From Lasioglossum baleicum (lineage: Eukaryota > Arthropoda > Insecta > Hymenoptera > Halictidae), in contig NC_134936.1 of the NCBI RefSeq assembly GCF_051020765.1, positions 6,552,186 to 6,616,185 of the forward strand: DNA of 64,000 nucleotides, read 5' to 3'. Both the position numbers and the translations under genes were made by a program. Positions 34,191 through 45,600 of this stretch are shown piece after piece (the first letter of the stretch is position 1; each line of letters opens with the position of its first letter). The notes under the pieces were generated by a model. It was not told the origin of the DNA, ran no database searches, and saw only the letters and a program-made list of their open reading frames with translations.

Positions 34191-35970
34191 AGAAAGATAC
34201 ATAGATAAGTATCGCATACTTAAACATTTATTGTAGCAAAATAAAAAATCAGTTTACATTTTTGAAAATGTCTAATATATAATTTTATTTTATTTTTCTC
34301 GTTGAGAGAGAGAGAGAGATACTGTCATTACTGTTAAATATTTATTTTGTAACATAGTTAATATAACTTTTCCGATACTGTGACTTGAATGTATGATCAT
34401 GAAATTTGATATAGAGTTGATTCCACAAACTTTACAGCAATATGTTATAAAAATAATATATAATTATTGCTCTTCAACCATAATAACAATATTTGTTACA
34501 TAGTTCATTTTTAAACCCTTCCTTTTATGTATGCATACATAAAAAAATCAATTTCTGTGCAATAGTTGTTGTTGCACAAATTTCTCTCTTTTAAGTTAAA
34601 TACTATTTAGATATTATAAATTATATTTACTTAAAATAAAAGATCTAAATATTGAAAAATTAAATGTTGATATGAAATATACTATTTAGTATGTATACAT
34701 GAATTTTTAAGTAATATAAAACGAATTAATATATGTATGTATAAATACAATGTTAGATATGTATTTATTTACACATTTATTCAATTGAACATTGATATTA
34801 TACTGACAACTTTTGTATAATGTTCTGAAAATGATTTCTTTACCATCTCTGTGTTAACAAAATATATAGGAGTACAACAATTTCTGGTAATTAAATGACA
34901 ACCACTGAAAGAACTGAAAATGAAATGATTAAATTGTTCTGTAAATACGTATGTGCAAATTTATTATAATCTTTTTAATGATTATACATCTAGAAACATT
35001 TTGCTTGATGCAAATAACTTTACATTAATATATACAGTATGTCCGTACTTTGTAAATAATTTTTTAATGTATCGTAGGTTTCTCTCAAAAAAGTTTATAC
35101 AAAAGTTACATAATACGAAGAGGCATTTTCTGCATTACTAATTTCACTGATACGATATTCAAATTTCGTTGTTTAAATGAGAACGTTATATTCTTTTTTT
35201 TGTTTAATAACTTGACAACACTTGGTATATACTCAGTTCAATTACTTAATATAATTAGATATTGAATTTTTTCGTGGTACGCATTCGAAAATTTCCTGCC
35301 TTTTCGGATTGTCATCGGTAGTCAAATCATTCATCACATTATGCCTTCAAATGTACTGTCATAAATCATTAAACAGAAAAATCGTAGTTCCATTAAGAAA
35401 CAAAACTTGAATGTCGTATCTCGTAAAAACAGTATGTACATTGCAGACATTCTTGTTATACCGATATACAATTTACAACGTGCTGCCTAATAGCTGTCCA
35501 GAAGCACCTCAAGCTTACCTATTTGACTCCAGAGGAATCTACTATTTTACAACATAATTTCTAACATTTAGAATTCGTCTTTAAAATCTCTTCCCACCAT
35601 TTGACTCACAAAGAGATGTTTTGTACTATACGTTCCCTTTTACCAAACAATTTTTATGTAATTATTTGTTTTATAGGATCAAGCCCTAAGGGCTTGAAAA
35701 TATTTCAATTTTTCAAGATAAAGAAAACATCCTGTATATAGATATTTTTCCTTATTTTCAATGCAACTGAATGACCAACCATGATACGTAACTATTGAAA
35801 CTGAAAAAGAGCTTTATTGAATAGTATAGCCATGACATATGACGGAATATGTACCACGTTATGCTGACAATTTGTTTGCAGAATAAAAATTTTATGTATA
35901 TATATATACATATATATATAACTATAATGGTTACCTTCCTTTTTTCAGGTAGGATGTTTATAGTTTTATA
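34191..35970. other. AT-rich intergenic region, no gene
   Basis: Apart from the GA microsatellite above and a TATATACATATATATATA run at about 35895-35920, nothing structured was seen. The 62-codon frame at 34953-35141 has no family features. Confidence 0.5.
34303..34318. repeat. GA microsatellite
   Basis: A GAGAGAGAGAGAGAGA run in intergenic sequence. Confidence 0.8.
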
Positions 35971-35984
35971 AGAACTCGTCGTTT

Positions 35985-36093
35985 CACGAGGAATGAAACT
36001 GTCGGGCAGATGCCCGGTCTTTCTGCCAGCAGAAAGCGCTACTTATGCGCGCGTAGATGCCCGTCCAAAATCGAGCATTTTGCTTATTGGGTA
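35985..36093. repeat. Fragment of the GC-rich CCCAGTCAGCC family
   Basis: CGGGCAGATGCCCGGTCTTT, CTGCCAGCAGAAAGCGCTAC, and CCAAAATCGAGCATTTTGC followed by TTGGGTA correspond to the right half of the copies at 39121 and 42024. Confidence 0.65.
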
Positions 36094-36284
36094 TTTATGA
36101 CTTGTTTGTGACATAAGGTCAACCAACATGATTGAAAATCAGTTAAAAAGAATAGTTAAAATATTCCTTACACTTGCACCAAACGGATGAAACAATAACC
36201 ATTACTATTCGTGTAATATTATAATCTCCTAATTTTCAATACAATGCATATTATTACTTGCTAGATTCTGAAAATAAAAATTAA

Positions 36285-36808
36285 GGGGGTAGTCTCGTTT
36301 CCAGGGACGCAAAGATGCGGGATGCGCCTTTTCATTTCTCGATAATGCAAAGATGGGGGTTTTCAGTAGTCAAAAGCCCTAGATAGGAGATCAATCTAGG
36401 CCGCAATTGCCCTTAAAAGTCCTATTTTTATGTTTACGAGGCGTAATTTGAATTATTTGGCAGCATGTAGCTGTCGCAGCTTTATGAAAATACCCAGCAA
36501 GCAAAATGCTCGATTTTGGACAGAAAGACTGGGCATCTGCCTGGCAGAAGCTGCTCGGGTACAATGCTGCCCGCTCGGTCCTGGATTCTGCTCAGCAGAT
36601 GGGCTCGATTTCTGCGCGAGGCAGGCCTGGCTGACTGGGTAGCTACATGCGCAGCTTTATGCTTCCGAATAATGCAAATTACGTCTCGTAAACGTGAAAA
36701 TAGGACTTTTAAGGGCGATTGCAGCCTACATTGTCTTTCATCTACCGCTTTCGAGTACTGAAAAATCCCATCTCTGCATTGTCGAGAAATGAGAATGAGT
36801 CTACCCCC
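36285..36808. repeat. TTAA-type fold-back, copy 3, with a nested GC-rich element
   Basis: TTAA (36281-36284), GGGGGTAGTCTCG on the left and GAGTCTACCCCC, TTAA (36809-36812) on the right. The arms pair through AAAAGTCCTATTTTTATG and its mirror. The element 36493-36641 is inserted in the loop. Confidence 0.8.
36493..36641. repeat. GC-rich CCCAGTCAGCC-family element, inverted, nested
   Basis: Begins CCCAGCAAGCAAAATGCTCG and ends GAGGCAGGCCTGGCTGACTGGG, which is the reverse orientation to the copies at 39121, 40019 and 42024. Open frames across it are incidental. Confidence 0.7.
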
Positions 36809-36998
36809 TTAAAAGTGAATGAGTTAGCTATTATTTACCGATTTTAAAAATGTTATATTTCGTTAGAAAAAAAGCAGTATTAGAGGCATAATATCACTGT
36901 CCCAGTAAGACTTTTAGTGTAAACATGTTAAATTTTACCGTATAAAACTTATACATTACATATTCAGGTACAAACTAATATATACTTTGCGTAGAGTA

Positions 36999-38719
36999 CT
37001 ATGGATGGAGGAGCTTTCTGTTGTTCTCAATAACTGTTTTGCAGAATAAAAAATTATTATCCGACACGAAATCAGCAATAACAATGTTTAATCTACTTTT
37101 GCCAGGTCGTTTCTGACTTATCCAAGCTAAAATCGACTTTTGGCATGAAGATACTAAATTTCTTTGTAACGTACCACATAAATGTTTTAATACGTATGGA
37201 ACATCCGGAGTTAATATACACTGCGATACGAAACCAATTTCCAACGGTCTCGTCTGCAGTTCAAGATTTAAGAAGTCTAGAAGTTCGTTGACACGTACAG
37301 TGTTAGGCCAGGGTGTTCTCCATAATCCGCTGGGCCATAAGCTCGAATAGTTTTGTGCATAAATATTTCTATAAATAACGATTGCTTGATATTTTTCTAA
37401 ATTCAGCCAGTTAAGTGTTATGTGATCAAAGCTGGATGCAATTGGACACAATTTTCGTTGGAACACGCGAAAAATTGTGTCTACAAGGTGGCGATGGTTT
37501 ACTTCTGTGAACGAATAGAAGTGTTGAAAATCCATTACTAGAATTTCGTTGCTGTGGGAAGATAGCCATTCCGCTATTTCTTGCAATGGTTGATATATTG
37601 TTGACCCGTACAAGCCATGCACAAAATAAATGTCTCCGTTCGTCGATTTTGTTGCAACACGGAAATCTAAGTATCGGATTCCTCCGTTGAGCTGATCCTT
37701 GATATTGTCATGTTGCGTGACAGACCAATTAAAAATAATGGGTTTCGAAACGAGTGAGCAGTAACGGCCAAGAGCTCTAATGTAGTTGGGTTCATCCGGC
37801 CCTACGTCATTGCGACGATTTATAGTATACGTCATTGTGTTATGAGAACCTGTTACAAGTTATTAATTATTATTAGACTCCGGATTTTATGCATTTATAA
37901 CAGAAATGAACAAGTGCAATTTAAAACAGTGAAAATATTAAAAGACTTAAAGAGTATGAATATATTGTTATTTTTACCACATTAAAATTATTAATGAATA
38001 ATATAAATTGATATTTAGCTCCTGCATCTTGCAATTGATGCACGAACCTTTTATTTTGCGTAAACATTCGGGGAGTCTAATTATTATATACTAACTACTT
38101 CTAGATACTTCTACTTTCTACTTCTACTTTCTAGATTTCCAGCTTGTGAATCAGAGTTGATTCAAAGCTTATTCTTGATAAAAAAAAAAGAAAATACTTC
38201 TAGATTTTTTACTTTCTTCTTGCTGCAAGGATCTACAGTTAAAAAATAAAATAAAGTCGATCTAGTGAAATAGATTGTTTGTGTTATGTTTGCTTGCATT
38301 TGTGTATGTAGCTCATAAAATTATCAATTGCAATCTAAACAAATTTTTGTTTACTCATTCTCTAGCAAACTAGTCGGTCTAACAAGTCTAACATTTGAAA
38401 AAAATTCAAGTCGTTTGGACCAATTCTCAAAAAGTTAATATTGTCCCCGACTGTAAATATGTATATACCATAATAAATGACAGAGAGAGGAAGTATCCAC
38501 TTTCGTTAAATGATTGAGTAAAATCCGAGAGTTATTTAAAATGTATATATAGACATGATAATTGCAATAAAATGATTTGAACATACCAGGTATTGCCAAC
38601 TGTATTACGGGTATGTTTTTCATAGGTTCCGGAAGTTGTGTCATCCAATACTCTAGTTCCCTGTTTGTATCTATTTTTTTTTTATCCGTTGGATGTGGGA
38701 AACCACTTTTGTATTCCAT
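36999..38719 (-). CDS. PI-PLC X domain-containing protein (PLCXD-like)
   Basis: Two coding exons, 38719-38587 and 37849-36999, join in phase 1 across a GTATGT..TAACAG intron, giving 327 aa, the usual size for PLCXD1-3. The protein has only the X half of a phosphoinositide phospholipase C barrel, without PH, EF-hand, Y or C2 domains. Catalytic landmarks are IPGSHNTMTYT (His47), the substrate-loop segment GGIRYLDFRV at about 100-109, and FVHGLYG (His122). There is no signal peptide or membrane segment, so it is probably cytosolic. The biological substrate of animal PLCXD proteins is poorly defined. The intron holds a hAT-like MITE (37874-38079). The gene lies in the same orientation as, and about 1 kb downstream of, the P450 3' end. 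Confidence 0.9.
37874..38079. mobile_element. hAT-like MITE, 206 bp
   Basis: TAGACTCCGGATTTTATGCA to CATTCGGGGAGTCTA with an exact 8-bp duplication ATTATTAT (37866-37873, 38080-38087). It lies just beyond the acceptor side of the PLCXD intron. Confidence 0.85.
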
Positions 38720-39120
38720 GATTTTAATCGACGGACCGATGTAAAATAGGTGTGCGTTACCTGCATTGAATGACTGGCGTGCTAGTCATCTCCATCCTTT
38801 ATAACGCATTTCTGAATCAACGTTCCCACCGTGATCTCATAACAATTATGTACCTTGCACCTTCTACCCATTGGGAACAACTAAATAGGTGGTACAGATT
38901 CAGAGAATCTAACCTCATGGCCACACGATCATGGAGCGACCCTATTTCCTTCAATCGAGAAGTTAACTGCGAGACACTGCGAGAGTGGCACTATGATGAA
39001 AAACTGTGAGTAGTGAAGAAAAACGTCTTTCAGGTTTTATTCGTTCAGTGGCTTAAAATCTACAGAAATCGTCTACTGATTAACAAAACGCGAGAAAAGT
39101 TAAAATTTGTTGGACTATAT
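38720..39120. other. Unassigned open stretch between PLCXD and P450
   Basis: A 79-codon plus-strand frame (38770-39009) has mixed composition and no family I recognise. On the opposite strand a CAGGTAACG donor-like site lies at its edge. It could be an unannotated exon, or chance. Confidence 0.3.
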
Positions 39121-39290
39121 ATCCCAGTCAGCCAGGCCTGCCTCGAATCTGCTCGGGCACAATGCTGGCAGCTCAGCCCTGGACTCTGCCCGACAAAAGC
39201 TGTCGTGCAGATGCCCAAGCTTTCTGCCGGCAGAAAGCGCTACCTATGCGCGCGTAGATACTCGTCCAAAATCGAGCATTTACTGGGTAG
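39121..39290. repeat. GC-rich CCCAGTCAGCC-family element
   Basis: CCCAGTCAGCCAGGCCTGCC at the left, CTTTCTGCCGGCAGAAAGCG in the middle (a short palindrome), and AAATCGAGCATTTACTGGG at the right. It lies just downstream of the P450 stop. Confidence 0.75.
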
Positions 39291-39685
39291 AGTTTACGAG
39301 TTTAATTTGAAGTATTTGTGTTTCGATTTTCACTGCTTATTTGTGTACTGATGACGAAATGTATGCCTTTATAAACATAAAAAATGCTGGCATATGCACT
39401 AACAGATAATTAACGAAAATAATAAACATTGTTACTTATAAATAACATATACATAGATTTATGTGACACTGTTCCATGAAAAATTTCAAACAGTAAAAAA
39501 GTTATTATTTAACGATTTACATTATAGACACATACGACGTATAAAATAATTTATTTCTGATCTGTGTATGTGTTTACTATTCTACAGTGTATTAAATATA
39601 TCATTATAAAATTACGGACGTATTCAATTTATATTTAACATAAGATCAATTATGTTATAATTATAAAGTATTCCATGTCGTCTTA
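39291..39685. other. AT-rich 3' flank of the P450 gene
   Basis: Probable 3' UTR and downstream sequence of the minus-strand P450; no repeats or frames of note. Confidence 0.4.
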
Positions 39686-42600
39686 TCAACCTTCTAGTTT
39701 TGTTATCTTCAAGTATATTCCTCCTTTTGGTGCCAATAAGAACGCAGATGGATCGAATACGTATGGTATCATTGTTTTCTCGCAAACATCGACTCTGTGG
39801 TTGCGGAGTATTTTTATCAGTCCGAGTTTCGATTGATAAACTGCAAATCGTGCACCTGGAATTTACATAGTTCGTTAACAATTGTTCAATTAGTTAAAAA
39901 AAAAATAAAAGCACTTGATCTTTGAAAGGTGAATTGGATAATCCTTCTCAATTAAAATTTACGAAACATGTTCATATTATAATGATATTACACCATGATA
40001 ATTTTTATTGTTATCATCCCAGTCAGCCAGGCCTGCCTCGAGCAGATTTTGAGCACAGCCTGGCGAGCAGATGGCGGGCATTATGCTGTCAGAACGATGC
40101 TCGAAGCTGAGGATGCGCGGAATCTGCTCGATTTTGGACAGCACATCCTGCCAGCATAAAGCGATACTTCTGCAGACGCAGAAGGTAGTCCACAATCGAG
40201 CAGATTGCTTACTAGGTTCGTGTGACTCTCTTCATTGTTATACAGTAATATACAGGATGATTCAACTAATTGTAAGTGCTCCACCTAAAAATTACTTGGT
40301 ACATATGTATATGAAAAAAATGGTTGAAACAAAACACTCGAAAATGTATCACTTGCACTTATCGATCGAATATGGAAATAATTTTGTGCATTGCTTGCAT
40401 TAAAAATCATATGTACAGGGTGTCCCAAAATTTCTTCAACAGCCGGAAATGGGAGATTCCTGAGATCATTTGAAGCAATATTTTCCTTTGCAAAACTGTT
40501 ATACGCGGCTTTGTGTAGGAGTTATTAACGAAAAACACGGACCAATCACAGCGCGACCTAGACGCGAGTTGGCACAGTCGGCCAATAGACAGTTGGCGCG
40601 CCATGACTACTGTGCCAATTCACGTCTAGGTCGCTCTCTGATTGGTCCGTGTTTTTCGTTAATAACTTCTACACAAAGCCGCGGATAACATTTTTGCAAA
40701 GGAAAATATTTCTTCAAATGATCTCAGGAACCTCCCATTTCCGGCTGTTGAAGGAATTTTGGGACACCCTGTATAGGGAATATCTAAGCAATCATTACTC
40801 TTTTATAGCATATACCCTTATAGCTTTCTATTCAGGACTCAATTCTTTCTTTACCAACAAGATTAAAATTAAAAAGATTAAAACACGATGAAAAAACGAA
40901 GTACAGGAAAATTAAATCATTAAGGGCCCCTTCTCCTAGCAGACAACACTCGCGCGTGAATGTGTGGTACACTCACACACCGCTAGACCACGTATACGTA
41001 CGCGAGGATTGCAAGGGTCCGGGATTCCACTTCTGATTTCTCGATACTGCAAAGACGGGGTTTTGTAGTAGTCAAAATCGCTAGATGAAAGATCAATCTA
41101 GGGTACTGTTTGCCTCAAAAGTTCTTCTTTTACGTTTCCGAGCAATAGTTTTCCAATATTCAAAACTATATATCAATAAAAGAAAGACTTTTGAGGCAAA
41201 CAGCACCCTGGATTGATCTTTCATCTAGCGATTTTGACTACTACAAACCCCTGTCTTTGCATTATCGAGAAATCAGAAGTGGAATCCCGGACCCTTGCAA
41301 TCCTCGCGTACGTATACGTGGTGTAGCGGTGTGTGAGTGTACCCTAGCGGTGCGCGAGTGTTCACGCGCGAGCGTCGTCTGCTGGTAAAGACCCCCTTAA
41401 ATTGTATGCTACTCTTGAAACCACACCACTTTCTTTTCAACCATTATCTGTTACCATTTTCTAGTAGCTGGATGACCCTGTATTTAATAAAACACGTTAT
41501 TTACCAATGCAATTTCTTGGTCCATCGCCGAAAGGTAAATAATGCATGGGGTTTCGAGCTTGAACAGCATCTTCGGTGAACCGTTCGGGAATGAAAGCAT
41601 CAGGATTTGGATAGATCTTGGGATCTCGATGAATTGTAAAGAGTGGTATCCAAACAAATGTATCTTTTGGAATTGTAACCTTTGTTCCTTCGAAACAGTA
41701 ATCTGCCATAGATTTTCTTATTAGAATTGGTCCAGCCGGATATTTCCTCATTGTCTCTGCAAATATGAAAATTCATTAGTTTAGTTTAGTGCTCTTTAAT
41801 CGTATAAAGTATAAATATCACATACGTCTTAGGTTTAACCATTCCTACGATTTTATTTCGAATACTACAGTATAGTGAAACGAATCTCTAAAAAATACAA
41901 GTTTTGCAACATCATTCTAAGAAGGATATTGTTAAGAGAAAATTAGTTGTTTTCATGCATGAACTCCCACTTCCATTAGAAATGAATAGATAAAAATAGA
42001 TAAACTTCATTCAAGCACATATTCCCAGTCAGCCAGGCCTGCTCCAAGCAGATATCGGGCACAGCTTAGAGAGCAGATAGCGGGCATTATCCTGTCCGAA
42101 CGACGCTCGAAGCTGCTCGAAGTATAGCATGCTCGGAATCTGGACGAATCTGCTGGGCACATCCTGCCAGCATAAAGCGCTGGTCTGCCTGGCAGAAGCT
42201 TCCGGGCAGATGGAAGGCAGCTCGTTCCTGGATTCTGCCTCGCCGTAAGACCGAAGACCGAGCTGCCTTTCATCTGCCCGGAAGCTCCTGCCGGGCAGAT
42301 GCCGGGTCTTTCTACCAGCAGCAAGTGTTGTCTCTGCTGACGCAGCTGCCCGGCCAAAACCGAGCATTTGGCTGACTGGGTTGTTAAAGAAACCGTGAGA
42401 AATCTGAATAAATTCTGTCTTGTAATTTTTATAAAACAACGTATCCTACCAGTTACACTTTGAGATCAGTACGGCTAATATGAATGTGGTCGTACTTACC
42501 GCGGAATACCAGATCTAAATATGTCATCTCTTTAACTTGATCGTATTTTAATTCTCCCTTATTTTTATCGGTATGTTCTCGAATTTCTTTCCGAAGTTTA

Positions 42601-45600
42601 TCCTGTATATCGGGATTCAGAGCTAGCTCATACAGTGCGTTGCTCATTGCTGAAGAAGAAGTTTCAAAGCCAGCAATGAAGAAAACAAAAGCTTGAGCAG
42701 TCAATAATGTGTCTGTGAGCTCTGCAAGTGAAATAAAGTCTTTTATTAACAAATATTTCGAAAGCAACTTATTCAATCTATATGATGCGTCCAGATACAT
42801 AACGACAAGAAAATAGTGTTAAATTCTGATAATAACTATAAATATATAATAAATAAAAATAATCGACAAGCTAACGTTTATTATTGTTTCAACTGAGAAG
42901 TATAATATTAACGTAATATTTGGTATCGTTTTCATTAGAAAAATGCCACGCATATGTTGGTCAAAGTCCTATAAAAAAATAATGAAAAATAAAGAAGGTT
43001 TGTAATTGAATGAGCAGTGGTCCACACCGGTATAGCTTCTCGGCTCCTCGCGAGTTATGTTCCCCCAGTGAAGGGGGTAGGCGGACTGACTAATTGTAAG
43101 ACTGTACAGCTCTTTTTGTTAGATCAAGACTTTACTATAACTCTCTTTATGTAAAGTGAATTCCCGTATGCAAATAGTCCAGTCAATGAATGCTCGTAAG
43201 AGGGGTGTAGAGGGAAATGGAAGGAACACATACTAAAAGTCACTACTCCTAGGAGGTGAGCGGTGTACAGTAGAAGGCACGTAGAAGGTCCCCTTTTTCG
43301 GTTTTCCGCTTATATGTCGGAAACTATGTGTCCCAGCGATAAGACCATTCTATACAAAATTAAAGCTGACAAAACGTGCCACAAGATTGATTCTATTCAG
43401 TTTTTCGCTATCTCGCATAGTTTCCGAGATATCCGCGCTCAAAGTACACTTTGGTATTATTTGTTCGAGTTAGTGTTTTTGCTTCAATTTCAATTTCAAC
43501 ATTTCAATTTCTACTTTACTTTTTCAGTTTCCACTCCCATTTTCCAGTTTCGACATAAATTTCACAATTTCAACTTCAATTTTTCAAGTTCAACACCAAT
43601 TTTCCAATTTCAGCCTCAATTTTTCGGTTTCAACTTCAATTAATCAAGTTCAACTTCAATTTTCCAATTTCAACCTCAATTTTTCGGTTTCAACTTCAAT
43701 ATTTCAGTTTCAACATCAATTTCTCAATTTCAACTTCAATTTTTCAATTTCAATTTCAAATGCGCGTAGAAGGTCCTCCTTTTCGGTATTCCGTTTATAT
43801 CTCGGAAACTATGTGTCCTAGCGATAAGACCATTATATACAAAATTAAAGGTAACACAATGTGCCACAAGATTGATTGTATTCAGTTTTTCGCTATCTCG
43901 CATAGTTTCCGAGATATCCGCGCTCAAAGTTCACTAATTGTGAAAAAGAAATTCTTGCCTCAAGTTTTTTGCCTTATTTGTCTAGCAAACTCTTCAGCAC
44001 AATTAGTGAACTTTGAGCGCGGATATCTCGGAAACTATGCGAGATAGCGAAAAACTGAATAGAATCAATCTTATGGCACATTTTGTTACCTTTAATTTTG
44101 TATATAATGGTCTTATCGCTAGGATGCATAATTTCCTAGATATAAGCGGAAAACCGAAAAAGGGGACCTTCTACGTGCCCCCCTGCACCCCGCTCACCTC
44201 CTAGGAGTGGGGACTTTTAGTATGTTTACCGTTTACCTCCTAACTATTGTGTTCCTTCCATTTCCCTCTACAACTTTTCGTTGACTGGACTAAAAGCTCG
44301 GATTCGCGTTTTGTGAAGTAATTTGTTCGCACTTACTAATATTTTCCAATTTATCTGGATGTCTCTTGAGCTCGAGGAGCATGTTAACGAAGTCCGGTCT
44401 AACAATGTTATTTTCGTCTCTGTAAGCTAGCGTTTCCGAGATGACTTTCGTGAAGAACGTCGTAACCTCCTGCTGCGGTAGTACATAACCGAGCAAATTG
44501 TAAACCCATGGCATCGCTTGTCTAAGACGGAATCTTATTAGATTGCCAAGGCTGGATTTGAATACTGTTCTACCCACACGACGAAATTCGCTTTCCGCGT
44601 CTGCCAAAGCATTCGTGTCGATCCCAAACGCACAGCTACCGATCACATCTGTCGCGTATTTTGCCGTTAATTCACGGACTTCCACACAGTCTCCCTCTTT
44701 CACGACTTTGTCAAGATATTGTTCCAAATGATCGGAACATTCCAATATGAGCGGGAACATCTCCTTCAGTTTCCCGGACGTAAATACTGGAGAAAGTCTC
44801 GTCCTCAGTGGCCGCCATCTTTCTGCCTCCAAGTTGAACAAATGAGGAGACAATGGTTCTGTCTGGAATTTGTTTAAATTATTACCGAACTCCGAATCTC
44901 CGTAGAAAAAAAAGTTTCTGCGTCAATTGCAAGATACAGATGCTAAATATATAAATCTACATTTTATAACTTCAACCAATAAAGTGTCCCAATATTTTTG
45001 TGACATTCAATTTTGGAGTTTTTAGATTTTTTCTTTTATACCAACGCAGGTAGTACTTAGAAGGAACAAGTCGCTTTTTAGGAATACGTATATACTTTAT
45101 ACATTATTTTTTAACATATAATTCAACTCAGTTTTGTACATAATTGTCCCAATATTTTTGCAAGGAATTTTCTAAGAAAATAGAATTCTTCAAAACTGTC
45201 ACTATTTATTATACAATTAATCTTTGAACGCGTATTTCTCGACACCACCTTTTTCAAACTTCCGTGCAACGTAACTCAAAAATATATTATTTACACAACT
45301 CAGGATCTGATAATCCAATAGGGACAAATAGTGAATATTATTTAACACATTTTAACCCTTGTTTTTTAATTAACCCTTGTGCTGCCGCCAACCGGGTACC
45401 CACTTAGTGAATTTCTTTCAACAACTTTTCAATGCACCTCTAAAAATATTACAAAACTGCTCCGACTGTCCATTCTTTACAGTCGACTTTCATTTTTTGC
45501 TACAGAAGGGTTGAAGATATTTTTGGTCACATAGTAATTATGTTTATATTCATTATTACTGTAGACTGCGGATCTTTATGCATTTGTGGCATCTGAAAAT

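Noticed and set aside
36430..36761. Cys/Ala-rich open frames
   Set aside because: Encoded by a nested GC-rich repeat inside a TTAA fold-back; similar frames appear in other copies (39107, 42029).
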